DNA of 64,000 nucleotides from Motilimonas sp. E26 (GCF_021278025.1 NZ_JAIBHJ010000014.1:53257-117256), one strand, 5' to 3'; positions 54,696 to 63,927 are shown, counted from the first letter of the stretch. The notes: generated from the sequence alone by a model not told the origin. Numbers and translations: made by a program.

Positions 54696-55493
54696 ATGTC
54701 GAATAACAAACTGACCCAAGAGCAACTTAATCTATTGTGCCAAGACTTAGCACAAGTGCGGTTAATCGCGGATTTAAACCTCGCGCCGCAATTTCCCTTT
54801 TTTGCTAAGAAGCCCTACCCCATTGGTCGCTGTAGAGAAATCAGAGATGAGGTTTTCCGCTTATTGCAACAAGAAATATTCACCACCACTAAACCCGGGT
54901 TGAGCCTATTAAGAGAGCATATCAATCAAGGTATTGATTTAAAAAAAGCGTGGGGATCGCTGCGCGATGAGTATTTTCAAAATGCGTTCATTCTAGGCAA
55001 GTGGTACATAGATGTCGCCAACGATACGGTGAATCCGAGTAAGCCGAGGGTAGAAATCTTACCGCTCGCCTCAGCGCAATTTACTGCCATTAAGAGCTTT
55101 ACACAATTTGCCAAAATAGCGCGTTCATACTGGCAAGTTGAGTTATATCGCAATACGGTTTGCCCAGCCTTGGCACCTTACATGCCTTTGCTTTGCGTGG
55201 GAAAAAATGGCGCCAGTTGGTTAGCAGCCGCGAATGACGATATGCTGAATGTAGCCATTAACAGCCGCTTTGAAGAGTCGAAAGTACCCTTAATTGAGAT
55301 GCCGAATCCACCAGCGCACATCGCAAAGCGTTGGCAACAAGTGTTATCGGTTCATTCAAGTAATCCGTTTCTCGTCAATCAGGGCGATCCCGTTGAGTAC
55401 TGTGAGAAATACGTAAATAACGGCCATCACACCGATGTCGCAAAACGCGATGCGGCGGTCATTGCTTATAGCGCACTGCCAAAAACGGTATAG
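54696..55493 (+). CDS. Protein of unknown function downstream of AlkB-like gene
   Basis: A 265-residue soluble, mainly helical protein that I do not recognise. It has no signal peptide and contains a patterned stretch KKPYPIGRCREIRDEVFRLL and SLRDEYFQNAFILGKWYIDV. It lies 49 bp after the AlkB-like gene on the same strand and could be co-transcribed. The ribosome site is weak. No function can be proposed. Confidence 0.8.
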   Translation: MSNNKLTQEQLNLLCQDLAQVRLIADLNLAPQFPFFAKKPYPIGRCREIRDEVFRLLQQEIFTTTKPGLSLLREHINQGIDLKKAWGSLRDEYFQNAFILGKWYIDVANDTVNPSKPRVEILPLASAQFTAIKSFTQFAKIARSYWQVELYRNTVCPALAPYMPLLCVGKNGASWLAAANDDMLNVAINSRFEESKVPLIEMPNPPAHIAKRWQQVLSVHSSNPFLVNQGDPVEYCEKYVNNGHHTDVAKRDAAVIAYSALPKTV

Positions 55494-55643
55494 GTAAAGT
55501 GGGAGCTGTAGACTAGCTCAGACTAATTCGCTCCTGATTATTAAGGTACGAAAGTTTCAACATTATTTACTCATGACTTATCTACTCATTCCCTTAGTGC
55601 ATTAATAACAGTCACTACAGATATGATTACGGCTCGTGTCGAC

Positions 55644-56486
55644 TTATGCTATACAATACTCAGCGGGTTCTATGCGTATCTGTTCAACATAAAAATCATT
55701 TGGCAGCTGAAAATCACTTTGTATTTTGTCTGGATTAAGGCTTTTAACTTGAGACATGAGTGCTTGGCGTTTTTCAATCCAACAGCTCGAGAATCTAGGA
55801 TTATTAATGAAATGCGAAATAGCCCTAAACTCAAAATAAATCGTTCTTCGTATGGTAGAGCTAGCCTGTCGATCTGATGCGTGAACGGTATTAACATGAT
55901 GAATAATGACGTCACCTGCTGTAGCCGCTACATCGACACTCTTTGACTTTTTTTTAGTCAGTTGCGCTTTTAGCTCAGAAACAGTCAATTGACTGGTATG
56001 AGATTGAGGTATCACTTTTAAGGCACCCTGATCTACTTTCGCTTCATCTAAATATATACCGACAGTGAGCACAGGTTCTTGCGACCTATCTCCAATATCG
56101 CGGTGCCAATCAAACCCGTGCCTATCTAAAGGATGCTTAATAACAAGGGATTCGTAGCTTGGTAAAACGGACTCACCGATAATGGCTTCTACGCTATCCA
56201 TAAGTCCAGTGTGCGCAAGTAGATAAGCAAACTGCGGCTGAAACTGAAACAGATTATTAACTCGAGATACAAAATAACCTTTGTGAGTTTGCGTAATAGC
56301 GATATTTTCCAGTTGCAGCCTATTCGCATGTTGAGATTCCGTATCGTCGATTAAGCACTGACAAAGGTGCCTAAGCCTAATGATTACACTAGGTTTAATT
56401 AACTGCTTAATTAATACAAAACCATGTTGGTTTATGTGATCTAATAATAATTTGGTTGGCATATTTTCTGTTTCATTAGTTAACAC
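55644..56486 (-). CDS. PhyH-like 2-oxoglutarate/Fe(II) dioxygenase
   Basis: A 280-residue dioxygenase of the phytanoyl-CoA dioxygenase family. Iron ligands are HxD in GFDWHRDIGD and the distal His in TVHASDRQ, with the 2-oxoglutarate arginine in TIRRTIYFEFR. Other family features are GYFVSRVNNLFQ, SYESLVIKHPLD and QGALKVIPQSH. It begins with GTG at 56486, supported by GGAGG eight bases upstream and lying three bases after the DUF2063 stop. As the last gene of the MNIO operon it may hydroxylate the same substrate, which is inference. Confidence 0.88.
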   Translation of the reverse strand: MLTNETENMPTKLLLDHINQHGFVLIKQLIKPSVIIRLRHLCQCLIDDTESQHANRLQLENIAITQTHKGYFVSRVNNLFQFQPQFAYLLAHTGLMDSVEAIIGESVLPSYESLVIKHPLDRHGFDWHRDIGDRSQEPVLTVGIYLDEAKVDQGALKVIPQSHTSQLTVSELKAQLTKKKSKSVDVAATAGDVIIHHVNTVHASDRQASSTIRRTIYFEFRAISHFINNPRFSSCWIEKRQALMSQVKSLNPDKIQSDFQLPNDFYVEQIRIEPAEYCIA

Positions 56487-56489
56487 TAT

Positions 56490-57338
56490 TCACGCCTCCG
56501 CTATGTTCAATATTATCTGGCTTGCTGCAGCGGCTTTCGGCAACCAAAGCGTTAGCTTTGAGAGTAACTGGCTTTCAGTTAGCTCTGCACGTTGCGCAAC
56601 CGCTGGCCAATTCACATCACAAGGCTCCGAATACGACAAAGCATTAATCACATCACTCTGCCACTTTTCAACCCTCATAAAAGCGACTCGAAAATGATTG
56701 CGATAAACCAAAATATGCTCTTTTTGTAACGAGGGGGGTTGCGGGGCAATTGCTTCTTCGCCTTTATCTCGCTTCGCAAGGTAGCTATCAGACTTTCGCA
56801 TATAATCAAAAAGACTAAAGTCTGTGTCCACTAGGATACTGGTCTCAGGCAAAGAAAGTAATGGCCAAATCATGAATGAATCAACAGTAACTTTATTACG
56901 GTGTTCACAGCCTTCAGCCCTTAATGACACAGCTCTTGCTCTCTCTAACAGGGCTAATTGCTCCGGGATTTTAAGCTTTTCTGCGACCTCTTTCGGCACT
57001 TGCTGTGGTTGCGGTCGGGTGGAAGCTAAGAACTCAGCAAAGCCATCGCCCAGCTCATACAAGCTATAGTGCTTGGATGGGTTAACCGAAAGAAACCCAA
57101 CGACAAACAGGTGAAACACCTCTTCGCCAAGAAACAAGACGAGCGATGGAAATTCAGCCTTCATGCATTCAATCAAGCGAAGCCGAAACCCCTGTTGATA
57201 AATAGCTAGCTGATGCTCAATAGCAAGGGGGCCGGTAGCAGCCATATTTTCTTCTAAATATTGATTTTGCTGTACGCCACCAAGAATGCGCTGCATTAAC
57301 CACTGTTGTCGCTCGACTAGGTTATACGCTCTACTCAT
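56490..57338 (-). CDS. HvfC/BufC-type partner of MNIO enzyme (DUF2063)
   Basis: A 282-residue protein of the DUF2063 family, which pairs with multinuclear non-heme iron oxygenases and is thought to bind the substrate leader (known as HvfC, BufC). The family pattern is visible at the start: LVERQQWLMQRILGG, QLAIYQQGFRLRLIECMKAEFP and YPSKHYSLYELGDGFAEFL-like text near residue 90. Its ATG overlaps the MNIO stop as ATGA, indicating a fixed stoichiometric pair. Confidence 0.9.
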   Translation of the reverse strand: MSRAYNLVERQQWLMQRILGGVQQNQYLEENMAATGPLAIEHQLAIYQQGFRLRLIECMKAEFPSLVLFLGEEVFHLFVVGFLSVNPSKHYSLYELGDGFAEFLASTRPQPQQVPKEVAEKLKIPEQLALLERARAVSLRAEGCEHRNKVTVDSFMIWPLLSLPETSILVDTDFSLFDYMRKSDSYLAKRDKGEEAIAPQPPSLQKEHILVYRNHFRVAFMRVEKWQSDVINALSYSEPCDVNWPAVAQRAELTESQLLSKLTLWLPKAAAASQIILNIAEA

Positions 57339-58345
57339 TGCTGCTCCAAAAACATGGAAGGTGCTTTTTCTAAATGTGCGGACAAAGGCGTAGATAGCTG
57401 TACAGAATCGGTGTTTGCCCCCGGCCGCAATGAGTCTGCTCGTTCTGGCATATCTCCTCTTATAACCCCCTTGGCCAAATTCAGCTCGGCGACCAACTCA
57501 GGAAAATCAGGTATGTCGGCGTCCCATTCCAGCAATGTGGAAACATTTCGTCCACATCTATCAATTAAGTCTCGGTACAGCGCCCAAACCTTATGATGTA
57601 CTGGCTTATCATGTGTATCTATGATGTGTGTAGCACAATCAGTGTGCCCGGCCAAATGGCATTGAACGATTGAGTCTAAAGGTAACCCGTCTAGGTATGT
57701 TTGGGGGTTGAATCCCTGATTCACACTGCTCACGTAGATATTGTTAACATCAATTAAAAGCTCACAGCCTGTGCAACTTACCAGTTGATTTAGAAAATCC
57801 CACTCAGCGTAATCATTACCAGCAAAACACATATAGGTGCTCGGATTTTCTAAAACCAGCTTCCGCCCTAAACAGTCTTGCACCTTATTTACTCGCTCTG
57901 ATACATGTTTTAGGCTCTCTTCAGTTAGGGGAACGGGCAGTAAATCGTGACTGTTTACGCCATTTACTCCAGTCCAGCACAAGTGGTCAGAAACCAATGC
58001 GGGTTGTAGATCGCCACACAGTTGACGTAACGATTTGAGGTAGGCTGTATTCAAAGGATCAGTTGCACCAATCGACATTGACACACCGTGAAGCGCAATG
58101 GGGTAATGCTCTCTCAGCTTGAATAAAAAGTGGCGAGCATAACCTTTATGATCGAGAAAATTCTCGGTAATTGCTTCAAACCAATCAACACCTGAATCAC
58201 GAGGTAATAAGTGCTGCTCAAGCCATGGGAAGTGACAAGTTCGCAACCCTACCCCGTAGCCTAAACAAGCTCGTGGTTTGTTGAATCCCGGATCATATAA
58301 GGGCCTTATATCTGTATGATGTAAAAATGAACAATCTGATTTCAT
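57335..58345 (-). CDS. Multinuclear non-heme iron-dependent oxygenase (MNIO, DUF692)
   Basis: A 336-residue TIM-barrel iron enzyme of the DUF692/MNIO family, whose studied members convert cysteine in peptides to oxazolone/thioamide, thio-heterocycles or other products. Metal and active-site motifs are intact: GYGVGLR, WFEAITENF, ALHGVSMSIG, LVSDHLCWTG, LVLENPSTYM, LLIDVNNIYV, CHLAGHTD, DTHDKPVH and LLEWDADIP. AGAGGA precedes the ATG at good spacing. Position after the ferritin-like gene and before DUF2063 points to that protein, or its Cys tail, as the substrate. Confidence 0.95.
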   Translation of the reverse strand: MKSDCSFLHHTDIRPLYDPGFNKPRACLGYGVGLRTCHFPWLEQHLLPRDSGVDWFEAITENFLDHKGYARHFLFKLREHYPIALHGVSMSIGATDPLNTAYLKSLRQLCGDLQPALVSDHLCWTGVNGVNSHDLLPVPLTEESLKHVSERVNKVQDCLGRKLVLENPSTYMCFAGNDYAEWDFLNQLVSCTGCELLIDVNNIYVSSVNQGFNPQTYLDGLPLDSIVQCHLAGHTDCATHIIDTHDKPVHHKVWALYRDLIDRCGRNVSTLLEWDADIPDFPELVAELNLAKGVIRGDMPERADSLRPGANTDSVQLSTPLSAHLEKAPSMFLEQQ

Positions 58346-58366
58346 TACTTTTTCCTCTTTATCGAC

Positions 58367-58406
58367 CTAAAACAAGGCTCCCCACCTACAAGGCGAACAG
58401 GGAGCC
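58367..58406 (-). terminator. Attenuator-like hairpin between ferritin-like and MNIO genes
   Basis: On the minus strand the arms GGCTCCC and GGGAGCC enclose a 17-base loop that can itself form a short inner stem, followed by TTGTTTTAG. It lies 17 bp after the ferritin-like stop. Partial termination would make the first gene product more abundant than the enzymes. Confidence 0.5.
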
Positions 58407-58422
58407 CAAAAATGTATTCACG

Positions 58423-60540
58423 TTAGGTTGACGGAGGAAACGCTAATCGCATATCAGACTGAGTGGTCGGTTTTTCACCTGGATTTTTACCCTCATGGCT
58501 CATGACCTTACTGTAGGCTTGCCACGCAATGTCATAAACCGCATCTCCTTCTTTAAACTCCACTCCCTCATTTGAAATTCGCTCTGTAGAGCCCGGTCTC
58601 AATTGATAAATAGGCATCAGGCCATTTTCAGGAAATAACTGTGATGCAGAGATGGGAACGGCACAGCCACCTTTGGTCGCACACGCATTATCTGCAGGAG
58701 GTGAATAAAGTGTCGGCGTAGGACATCCCGCACTTAATCCATCTTTGGATGCTGTTATTGCTAGTGTATTACAACCTGCTCCGCCGCCATCAATATCCTG
58801 AACAAAACCACACCCTCCTTCAGCCTTACAGCTATTTGAGCCCCGGCAAGTGTGGAAAATTTCTTTTGATGCACAGCTATTGCTTTCTTCTTGTGGGTCT
58901 GGCATTAATGCCATGCCTTGGCAAGCGTGGTAGAGATAATCTCGCTTCGCCTCTGGAATTCGCTCATATTCGCCGAGTGATAAGTCTGGCGCTTTACCAA
59001 AAACGGCCCAACATATGGACACCCTGTCTCCAGATCCAGACATTGAAGGAAACGGGAAACCAGTTTCGCTGTTACTCCAAAATTCATTCAAAACGGTGGT
59101 GATGCCTGCAATTGCGCCTGCAGCAACTCGACTCATTTCTTGCCAACTCGAGTCACCTTCACTTTTAAGATTGTTCAATGCATTGGCGACCGCCTCTGCT
59201 GAGGGCAAAGTACCTTTATATTTATTCTTTTCAAAATCTTCAGTTTGTAAGTCGCCTGCAGCCCACTGATTTTCCTGGTTGTTGTGCCAGTCTGCCCACG
59301 TTGTTATCTCGCCAGATTCTAATAACCCTTTAACCTGCTGAAAGCGATCATAATGATCAACTACGCCGCCAAAGTATCGGGCATGAGCACTCGCGGACAT
59401 AGGTAGCGGCGCTCCGTTTTCGTCATATTGCACGTAATCTTGCTGAAGTGCTTGAAAGTTAGGTTGATAACTCGAACTGACAGGCGCGCCCACTAACCCT
59501 TGAGGCAAAACGGGCTCCGGGTCCACTTTCATCGTCGCCCCTTCACCCTGGTCAGTGATAGCATTCATGAGCTGAAAGATCTGTTGCTTCGCTTCATTCG
59601 CTGTTTTTGCATCAACCACCGTTTTCATCCTTGGAAACTCAGCCATAGGGTGGCCTTCACCTTCGGTATTAAACAGGTCTTGTTGCAGAGAAGTTGAATC
59701 AAACAGCACCTCAAACAATGTCATGCCATTTTGGTAGGTAATGTTCAGGTATGAAGCGAGACACTCATACATAGTGGCAATGGTGCCAAACTGCGGCAAT
59801 TGGGATTCTGTTGATGTTGCTGACCAATCAGCAAAAGGCACAGCCCCAACAACGCCATCAGGCTGAGTGGCGATGTATTTACTTTTGGCTGATTCTTTAA
59901 TTCTACTGGCCAATACATCTGACGGCTCTTCAATGAGTAAGAATAGGTTGAGGCTATTTGTATCAAGGCCACCAAGCGCGACCTTAACCGCACTATAGAT
60001 CGGGTCTGAAAGGTCTTTAAGATCTAAAATATGGGGGATTTCCGTTTTATCTGGTCCATAACATATCCAGCCGTTATTTTGGTTTACCAACAATGGCGAA
60101 GTGAAGCTGGCAGCTTTTGCTTTTGATTCAACTGTCGGAATATAGCACCCCGATTTAGCTGCAATATCGGGGTAATTAACGGTCTTACCTAAGGCATTAT
60201 GAATATTCGCAGCCATTTGCAAATGCAGCATTTCCTGAATAAACACGCTAAAGACTAAGTTACAGGCTTGTTCGTTCGCCGTCTGCGGACTGGCGGTTGG
60301 CGCAATTCCCGGCCAGCGGCGACCTAGATATAACGCGTTACCTTTACCTGTGATTGAGTGCATACCTTGTATCGAATACATAGTTGTCATGTACAAAGGT
60401 ATGGTAAACAATTCCACATTGATAGCTGCCTGAGTAAGGCATCGCACCGCATTGACATCTGTAGGTAGATTGGTGATTTCTCGATTGGTTAACGCTGAAT
60501 TCTGCTCAACATACATTCCAGCCAGACGTTGAAAGTCCAT
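58423..60540 (-). CDS. Ferritin-like (VioB-type) protein with Cys-rich C-terminal tail
   Basis: A 705-residue protein. The N-terminal part matches the ferritin-like domain related to VioB iminophenyl-pyruvate dimer synthase, with helix motifs NVELFTIPLYMTTMYSIQG and FIQEMLHLQMAANIHNALGK supplying Glu and His ligands for a di-iron site. A long middle region is uncharacterised. The tail (residues about 540-626) holds nine cysteines in SxxC/GGC arrangements: HTCRGSNSCKAEGGCGF and NACATKGGCAVP. Such CxxxGGC elements recur in peptides modified by MNIO enzymes. The ATG at 60540 has GAGGA seven bases upstream. No signal peptide is seen. It is the first gene of the operon. Confidence 0.88.
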   Translation of the reverse strand: MDFQRLAGMYVEQNSALTNREITNLPTDVNAVRCLTQAAINVELFTIPLYMTTMYSIQGMHSITGKGNALYLGRRWPGIAPTASPQTANEQACNLVFSVFIQEMLHLQMAANIHNALGKTVNYPDIAAKSGCYIPTVESKAKAASFTSPLLVNQNNGWICYGPDKTEIPHILDLKDLSDPIYSAVKVALGGLDTNSLNLFLLIEEPSDVLASRIKESAKSKYIATQPDGVVGAVPFADWSATSTESQLPQFGTIATMYECLASYLNITYQNGMTLFEVLFDSTSLQQDLFNTEGEGHPMAEFPRMKTVVDAKTANEAKQQIFQLMNAITDQGEGATMKVDPEPVLPQGLVGAPVSSSYQPNFQALQQDYVQYDENGAPLPMSASAHARYFGGVVDHYDRFQQVKGLLESGEITTWADWHNNQENQWAAGDLQTEDFEKNKYKGTLPSAEAVANALNNLKSEGDSSWQEMSRVAAGAIAGITTVLNEFWSNSETGFPFPSMSGSGDRVSICWAVFGKAPDLSLGEYERIPEAKRDYLYHACQGMALMPDPQEESNSCASKEIFHTCRGSNSCKAEGGCGFVQDIDGGGAGCNTLAITASKDGLSAGCPTPTLYSPPADNACATKGGCAVPISASQLFPENGLMPIYQLRPGSTERISNEGVEFKEGDAVYDIAWQAYSKVMSHEGKNPGEKPTTQSDMRLAFPPST

Positions 60541-60622
60541 ATTGCATCCTCACTTACTCTCTTTGATGGTTGTTCCTCAGCGGCCATATCAAACGATCTC
60601 GCTACCGAGGCATTCAGAGTGA

Positions 60623-60651
60623 AGTATAAGCACAGCGACGCATTTTGTGAC
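60623..60651 (-). promoter_or_regulatory. Candidate promoter of the ferritin-like/MNIO operon
   Basis: On the minus strand GTCACA (four of six matches to the -35 consensus) and TATACT (five of six to -10) are separated by exactly 17 bp. The implied transcript starts near 60616 with a leader of about 75 bases. No obvious metal-regulator site is recognised around it. Confidence 0.45.
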
Positions 60652-60751
60652 TTTTGTTTTACATATATTTAACAAAAAATAACATTAGGGTGCTCCCGTC
60701 AAGGCCCCAGTGATAAGGCGATAAGCCCTCTCAAGATATTAAGTAAGGTAT

Positions 60752-60769
60752 CGCAGCATGACTGCTGCG
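60752..60769 (-). terminator. Hairpin downstream of the METTL25-like gene
   Basis: CGCAGCA and TGCTGCG arms around TGAC, 15 bp after the stop. It lacks a clear T run, so it may be a weak or factor-assisted terminator. Confidence 0.35.
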
Positions 60770-60783
60770 CCTACGCTCTCAAC

Positions 60784-61989
60784 CTATTGCGCGAGCAAGC
60801 TCTCAAGGCACTGTTCTTCAATGCCATAGAAGGCTTTGATGTCAGCAATTTGCTGCAATATCGCCGTGTTATCGCGCGGCTGTTTGCGCTTTTGCGCCAG
60901 AATCATTTTGTTTTTACTGGTGTGTTCAAGGGAAATAAATTCAAACACTTGAGTATCATAACCATGAGCTTCAAGGAGCAGTGCGCGCAGGCCATCGGTG
61001 ACCATTTCCGCTTCTTGGCCCATATGAATGCCATGTTGCAATAGTGGCGCTAGGGTTTGCGGACTCTTCATTTGCGGGCGAATTTGTTTATGACAACATG
61101 GCGAGCACATGATGATTTCCGCGCCGGTGCGAATGCCCATGTGCAACGCGTAATCGGTGGCAATATCACACGCGTGCAGGGCAATCATAATGTTGATGCC
61201 TTGCGCTTTAAAATGCTGCACATCGCCTTGTTCAAACTTAATGCCGGTTAAATCGAGCTTTTGCGCGGTTTTATTACATAAGTCCACTAAGCCTTGGCGC
61301 AGTTCAACGCCTGTTACTTGGGTCGGCACTTGCAGCTTATCCATAAAGTAATCATGCACGGCGAAGGTTAAATAGGCTTTACCTGAGCCGAAGTCAGCAA
61401 TGTGAACTTCGCTGCGCTTGGCGAGGCCAGTGTTATCAATGGCGCGCGACAGCACTTCAATAAACTTATTGATTTGTTTCCACTTGCGCGACATGGCCGG
61501 AATAATCTCGCCACTAGCATCGGTAATGCCTAACTCTTTTAAATAGGGGCGAGTTTGTTCAACAAAGCGTTTTTTCGCGCGGTTATGAGGCGTTTCTAGA
61601 TTGGCTTCGCTCACTACGCCCACTTTGGCGGTATTTTTATTGCGGTATTTGTTTTGCAGCACTTTCCCCTTTTTGCTAATGCTTAACTGAATTTCCCATT
61701 CATCGGTGATCAAGTGGGCATTAGAAAATTCGCTTTCTAGCCATTGCTGGCAAAGACTGATGGCCTCATCTGGCGCAACATTTTTGGTGATGTGGTTAGT
61801 GCGATATTCATATAAACAAGACACCAATCGCTGACTTTTTAGCTCAATAGGCCGAAAAGCAATACGCTTAAGCTCTTTATTGTCGCCGCGATATTTTGAA
61901 AACACCAAGCGTTGCAGTTGATTGTTAGCCATCGCATTGGCACATTCTTGTACAAAGGGATGAAGCTCAGCAGTATTCACGTTCGACAT
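60784..61989 (-). CDS. METTL25/RRNAD1-like SAM-dependent methyltransferase
   Basis: A 401-residue methyltransferase. After a 190-residue N-terminal domain, the SAM-binding core has motif I VHIADFGSGKAYLTFAVHDY, TGVELRQGLVDLC, FEQGDVQHF, IALHACDIATDYAL and the cysteine-containing CSPCCHKQI. This combination is that of the Methyltransf_32/METTL25 group, where eukaryotic members are poorly characterised RNA or protein methyltransferases. The substrate in bacteria is unknown. It stands alone, with an ATG at 61989 and a weak ribosome site. Confidence 0.85.
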   Translation of the reverse strand: MSNVNTAELHPFVQECANAMANNQLQRLVFSKYRGDNKELKRIAFRPIELKSQRLVSCLYEYRTNHITKNVAPDEAISLCQQWLESEFSNAHLITDEWEIQLSISKKGKVLQNKYRNKNTAKVGVVSEANLETPHNRAKKRFVEQTRPYLKELGITDASGEIIPAMSRKWKQINKFIEVLSRAIDNTGLAKRSEVHIADFGSGKAYLTFAVHDYFMDKLQVPTQVTGVELRQGLVDLCNKTAQKLDLTGIKFEQGDVQHFKAQGINIMIALHACDIATDYALHMGIRTGAEIIMCSPCCHKQIRPQMKSPQTLAPLLQHGIHMGQEAEMVTDGLRALLLEAHGYDTQVFEFISLEHTSKNKMILAQKRKQPRDNTAILQQIADIKAFYGIEEQCLESLLAQ

Positions 61990-62086
61990 GGGGATCTCGT
62001 TTACATCAAAATTGGACAGCGCATTCTACACGATCTAACACTTGAAGATCTTGCCTCGCAGTAAATTAGTCAACTTGCCACGCTCG

Positions 62087-63256
62087 CTAATCACTCACCA
62101 CCGCGGTCAGATTTGGTTTTAAGCCATGACTCTTTAGTAATACCACCAGCAGTAGCGCCAATAAAGGTAATGACGCTAAGTTGAGTACGATCCAGCCAAA
62201 CTCAGCCAGCAGCCAACCCGAGCTAAAAGTTGCAATAGCGGCGAAGCCGAACACTAGCACCTCGTTAACCCCTTGTACTTTTGCGCCGTTTTTATGTTCT
62301 GATAGCTTCATTAGCCATTGACTGGCACCTAAAAATAAAAAGTTCCAACCTATGCCGAGCAACAATAAACCAAGGGTAAGCAAGGTGCGGCTTTGTGCAA
62401 TTAGATTGACCAACAAAGAGGCGACAAGCACTAGCGCACCAAGTAACAACAGGCCTTTTAAGCCAAGGCGTTTAACCAATCCACTGACAAAAAATGACGG
62501 CGCAAACATGCCAATTAAATGCCACTGGATCACCCAAGCGGTATCTGAAAAATCATAATGATGATGGGACATATGCAGCGGCGTGGCGCTCATGATCAAT
62601 ACCATGACACCATAAGCAACGGCGGCGGTGAACATTGGCTGCCAAATTTCACCTTTGAGATCTAACGGCAAGTCAACCTTGGTGGAAGAGGCTTGTAACT
62701 GCGGCCATTGAATAAATAGCAGCAACGCCATCGCAATAATAGAAATAGGAATATAAAGCAGCACCGAGCTAGCAAATGCTTGCTCAAAGAATAGATGTTG
62801 TGTCACTGCGCCAAGGTTTGGCCCCACCACAGCAGCAACCACGCCAGCGGCCATCACCGCCGAAATAGCCAAGGCTTGACGATGTTTTTCTACTAGCTCC
62901 ATCGCCGCAAAACGATAAAAATTGGCACTGGCCATCGAGAGACCAAAGGCAACACTGCCGAGCAAAAACAGTGAAAATAACTGCAATTTCACCGCGGTGA
63001 AAAAAATCACCCCAGCGGCTAAATTCGCAACGATGCCAAAGGCAAAAACCGGCTTACGGCCAAATTGCCCCATGGCCATGCTCAAGGGAAAAGAGCAGAT
63101 CAACATGGTTAATATGCTTATCGCCAACGGCAAAGTAGCAAGGCTCATGCTGCCCGCTAGTGCTTTGCCTAATACTGGTGCTAAAGCGACAAACATCATG
63201 TTGCCAATCATAAACAATACTTGCACTAGTACCAGCAACATTATGTTAAGATTCAT
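62087..63256 (-). CDS. Major facilitator superfamily transporter
   Basis: A 389-residue membrane protein with 12 predicted helices in two bundles. The loop between helices 2 and 3 contains GQFGRKPVFAFG, the MFS motif A, and GPNLGAV in helix 5 resembles motif C of drug/H+ antiporters. Substrate specificity cannot be read from sequence. The ATG at 63256 has GGAG nine bases upstream. It is separated by about 100 bp from the methyltransferase gene on the same strand. Confidence 0.9.
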   Translation of the reverse strand: MNLNIMLLVLVQVLFMIGNMMFVALAPVLGKALAGSMSLATLPLAISILTMLICSFPLSMAMGQFGRKPVFAFGIVANLAAGVIFFTAVKLQLFSLFLLGSVAFGLSMASANFYRFAAMELVEKHRQALAISAVMAAGVVAAVVGPNLGAVTQHLFFEQAFASSVLLYIPISIIAMALLLFIQWPQLQASSTKVDLPLDLKGEIWQPMFTAAVAYGVMVLIMSATPLHMSHHHYDFSDTAWVIQWHLIGMFAPSFFVSGLVKRLGLKGLLLLGALVLVASLLVNLIAQSRTLLTLGLLLLGIGWNFLFLGASQWLMKLSEHKNGAKVQGVNEVLVFGFAAIATFSSGWLLAEFGWIVLNLASLPLLALLLVVLLKSHGLKPNLTAVVSD

Positions 63257-63339
63257 TCACTAAACTCCAGCAGCCTAAAGGCGTATATTCAATCTTGGCT
63301 AAAATAAAAGCCTTCGATTAATAGTTCTAATAGTCGCTA

Positions 63340-63863
63340 TCATGCCGCTCAACCTTCGCATATTCAAACAATAAATTACGACCAAAATGAATCACCCACT
63401 ACTAACCATAACGACACTAACAGTAAGCTAACAAAATAACTTCTATTATTAATTTTCTGGTTACGTGCTGAAGTACCAGCTGAGTGGCCAGTTGCCCGGT
63501 CTTTATCCAAACCACATGCGTAGAAATATTAAGGAAGGCGAATAATAAAATCGCCCATAAATAGCGGCACTACCAAATGTTGCCACAGCCGACTCTAGTA
63601 AATAATAAATACTTCAACACTACCTTTAGCATCAGGTAATTGAATAGCAACTCCATCCTGAAAACCTAACACCTTTTCAGCATCTTGAGCTTGCTATGAC
63701 CCACTGCGCAAAAAACTAATAGCCACGCAAGGATTGATTGCGTAATAAATACAAGATCAATGCCGCACATTAACGGCTGCGAACATCGCGCGCCAACCTT
63801 CGCACCTGATGTGGCAAAAACCATATAGGCAGGCCCAAAACTAAATACTAATGGAAATACCAC
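63340..63863 (-). pseudogene. Decayed membrane protein gene
   Basis: Protein-like segments occur on the minus strand in shifting frames: FSFGPAYMVFATSGAKVGAR, GFQDGVAIQLPDAKGSVEVF, SYFVSLLLVSLWLVVGD (a membrane helix) and HFGRNLLFEYAKVERHD. They are separated by stops and frame changes. The segments read in order as one short membrane protein that has lost its frame. I do not recognise the family. The decay lies next to a possible insertion-sequence edge. Confidence 0.5.
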
Positions 63864-63927
63864 TAATCACAACACAATAAAACTCATTATTTATCATTCC
63901 GTTAGTAAAAAAATCAGCGTAAACCTA

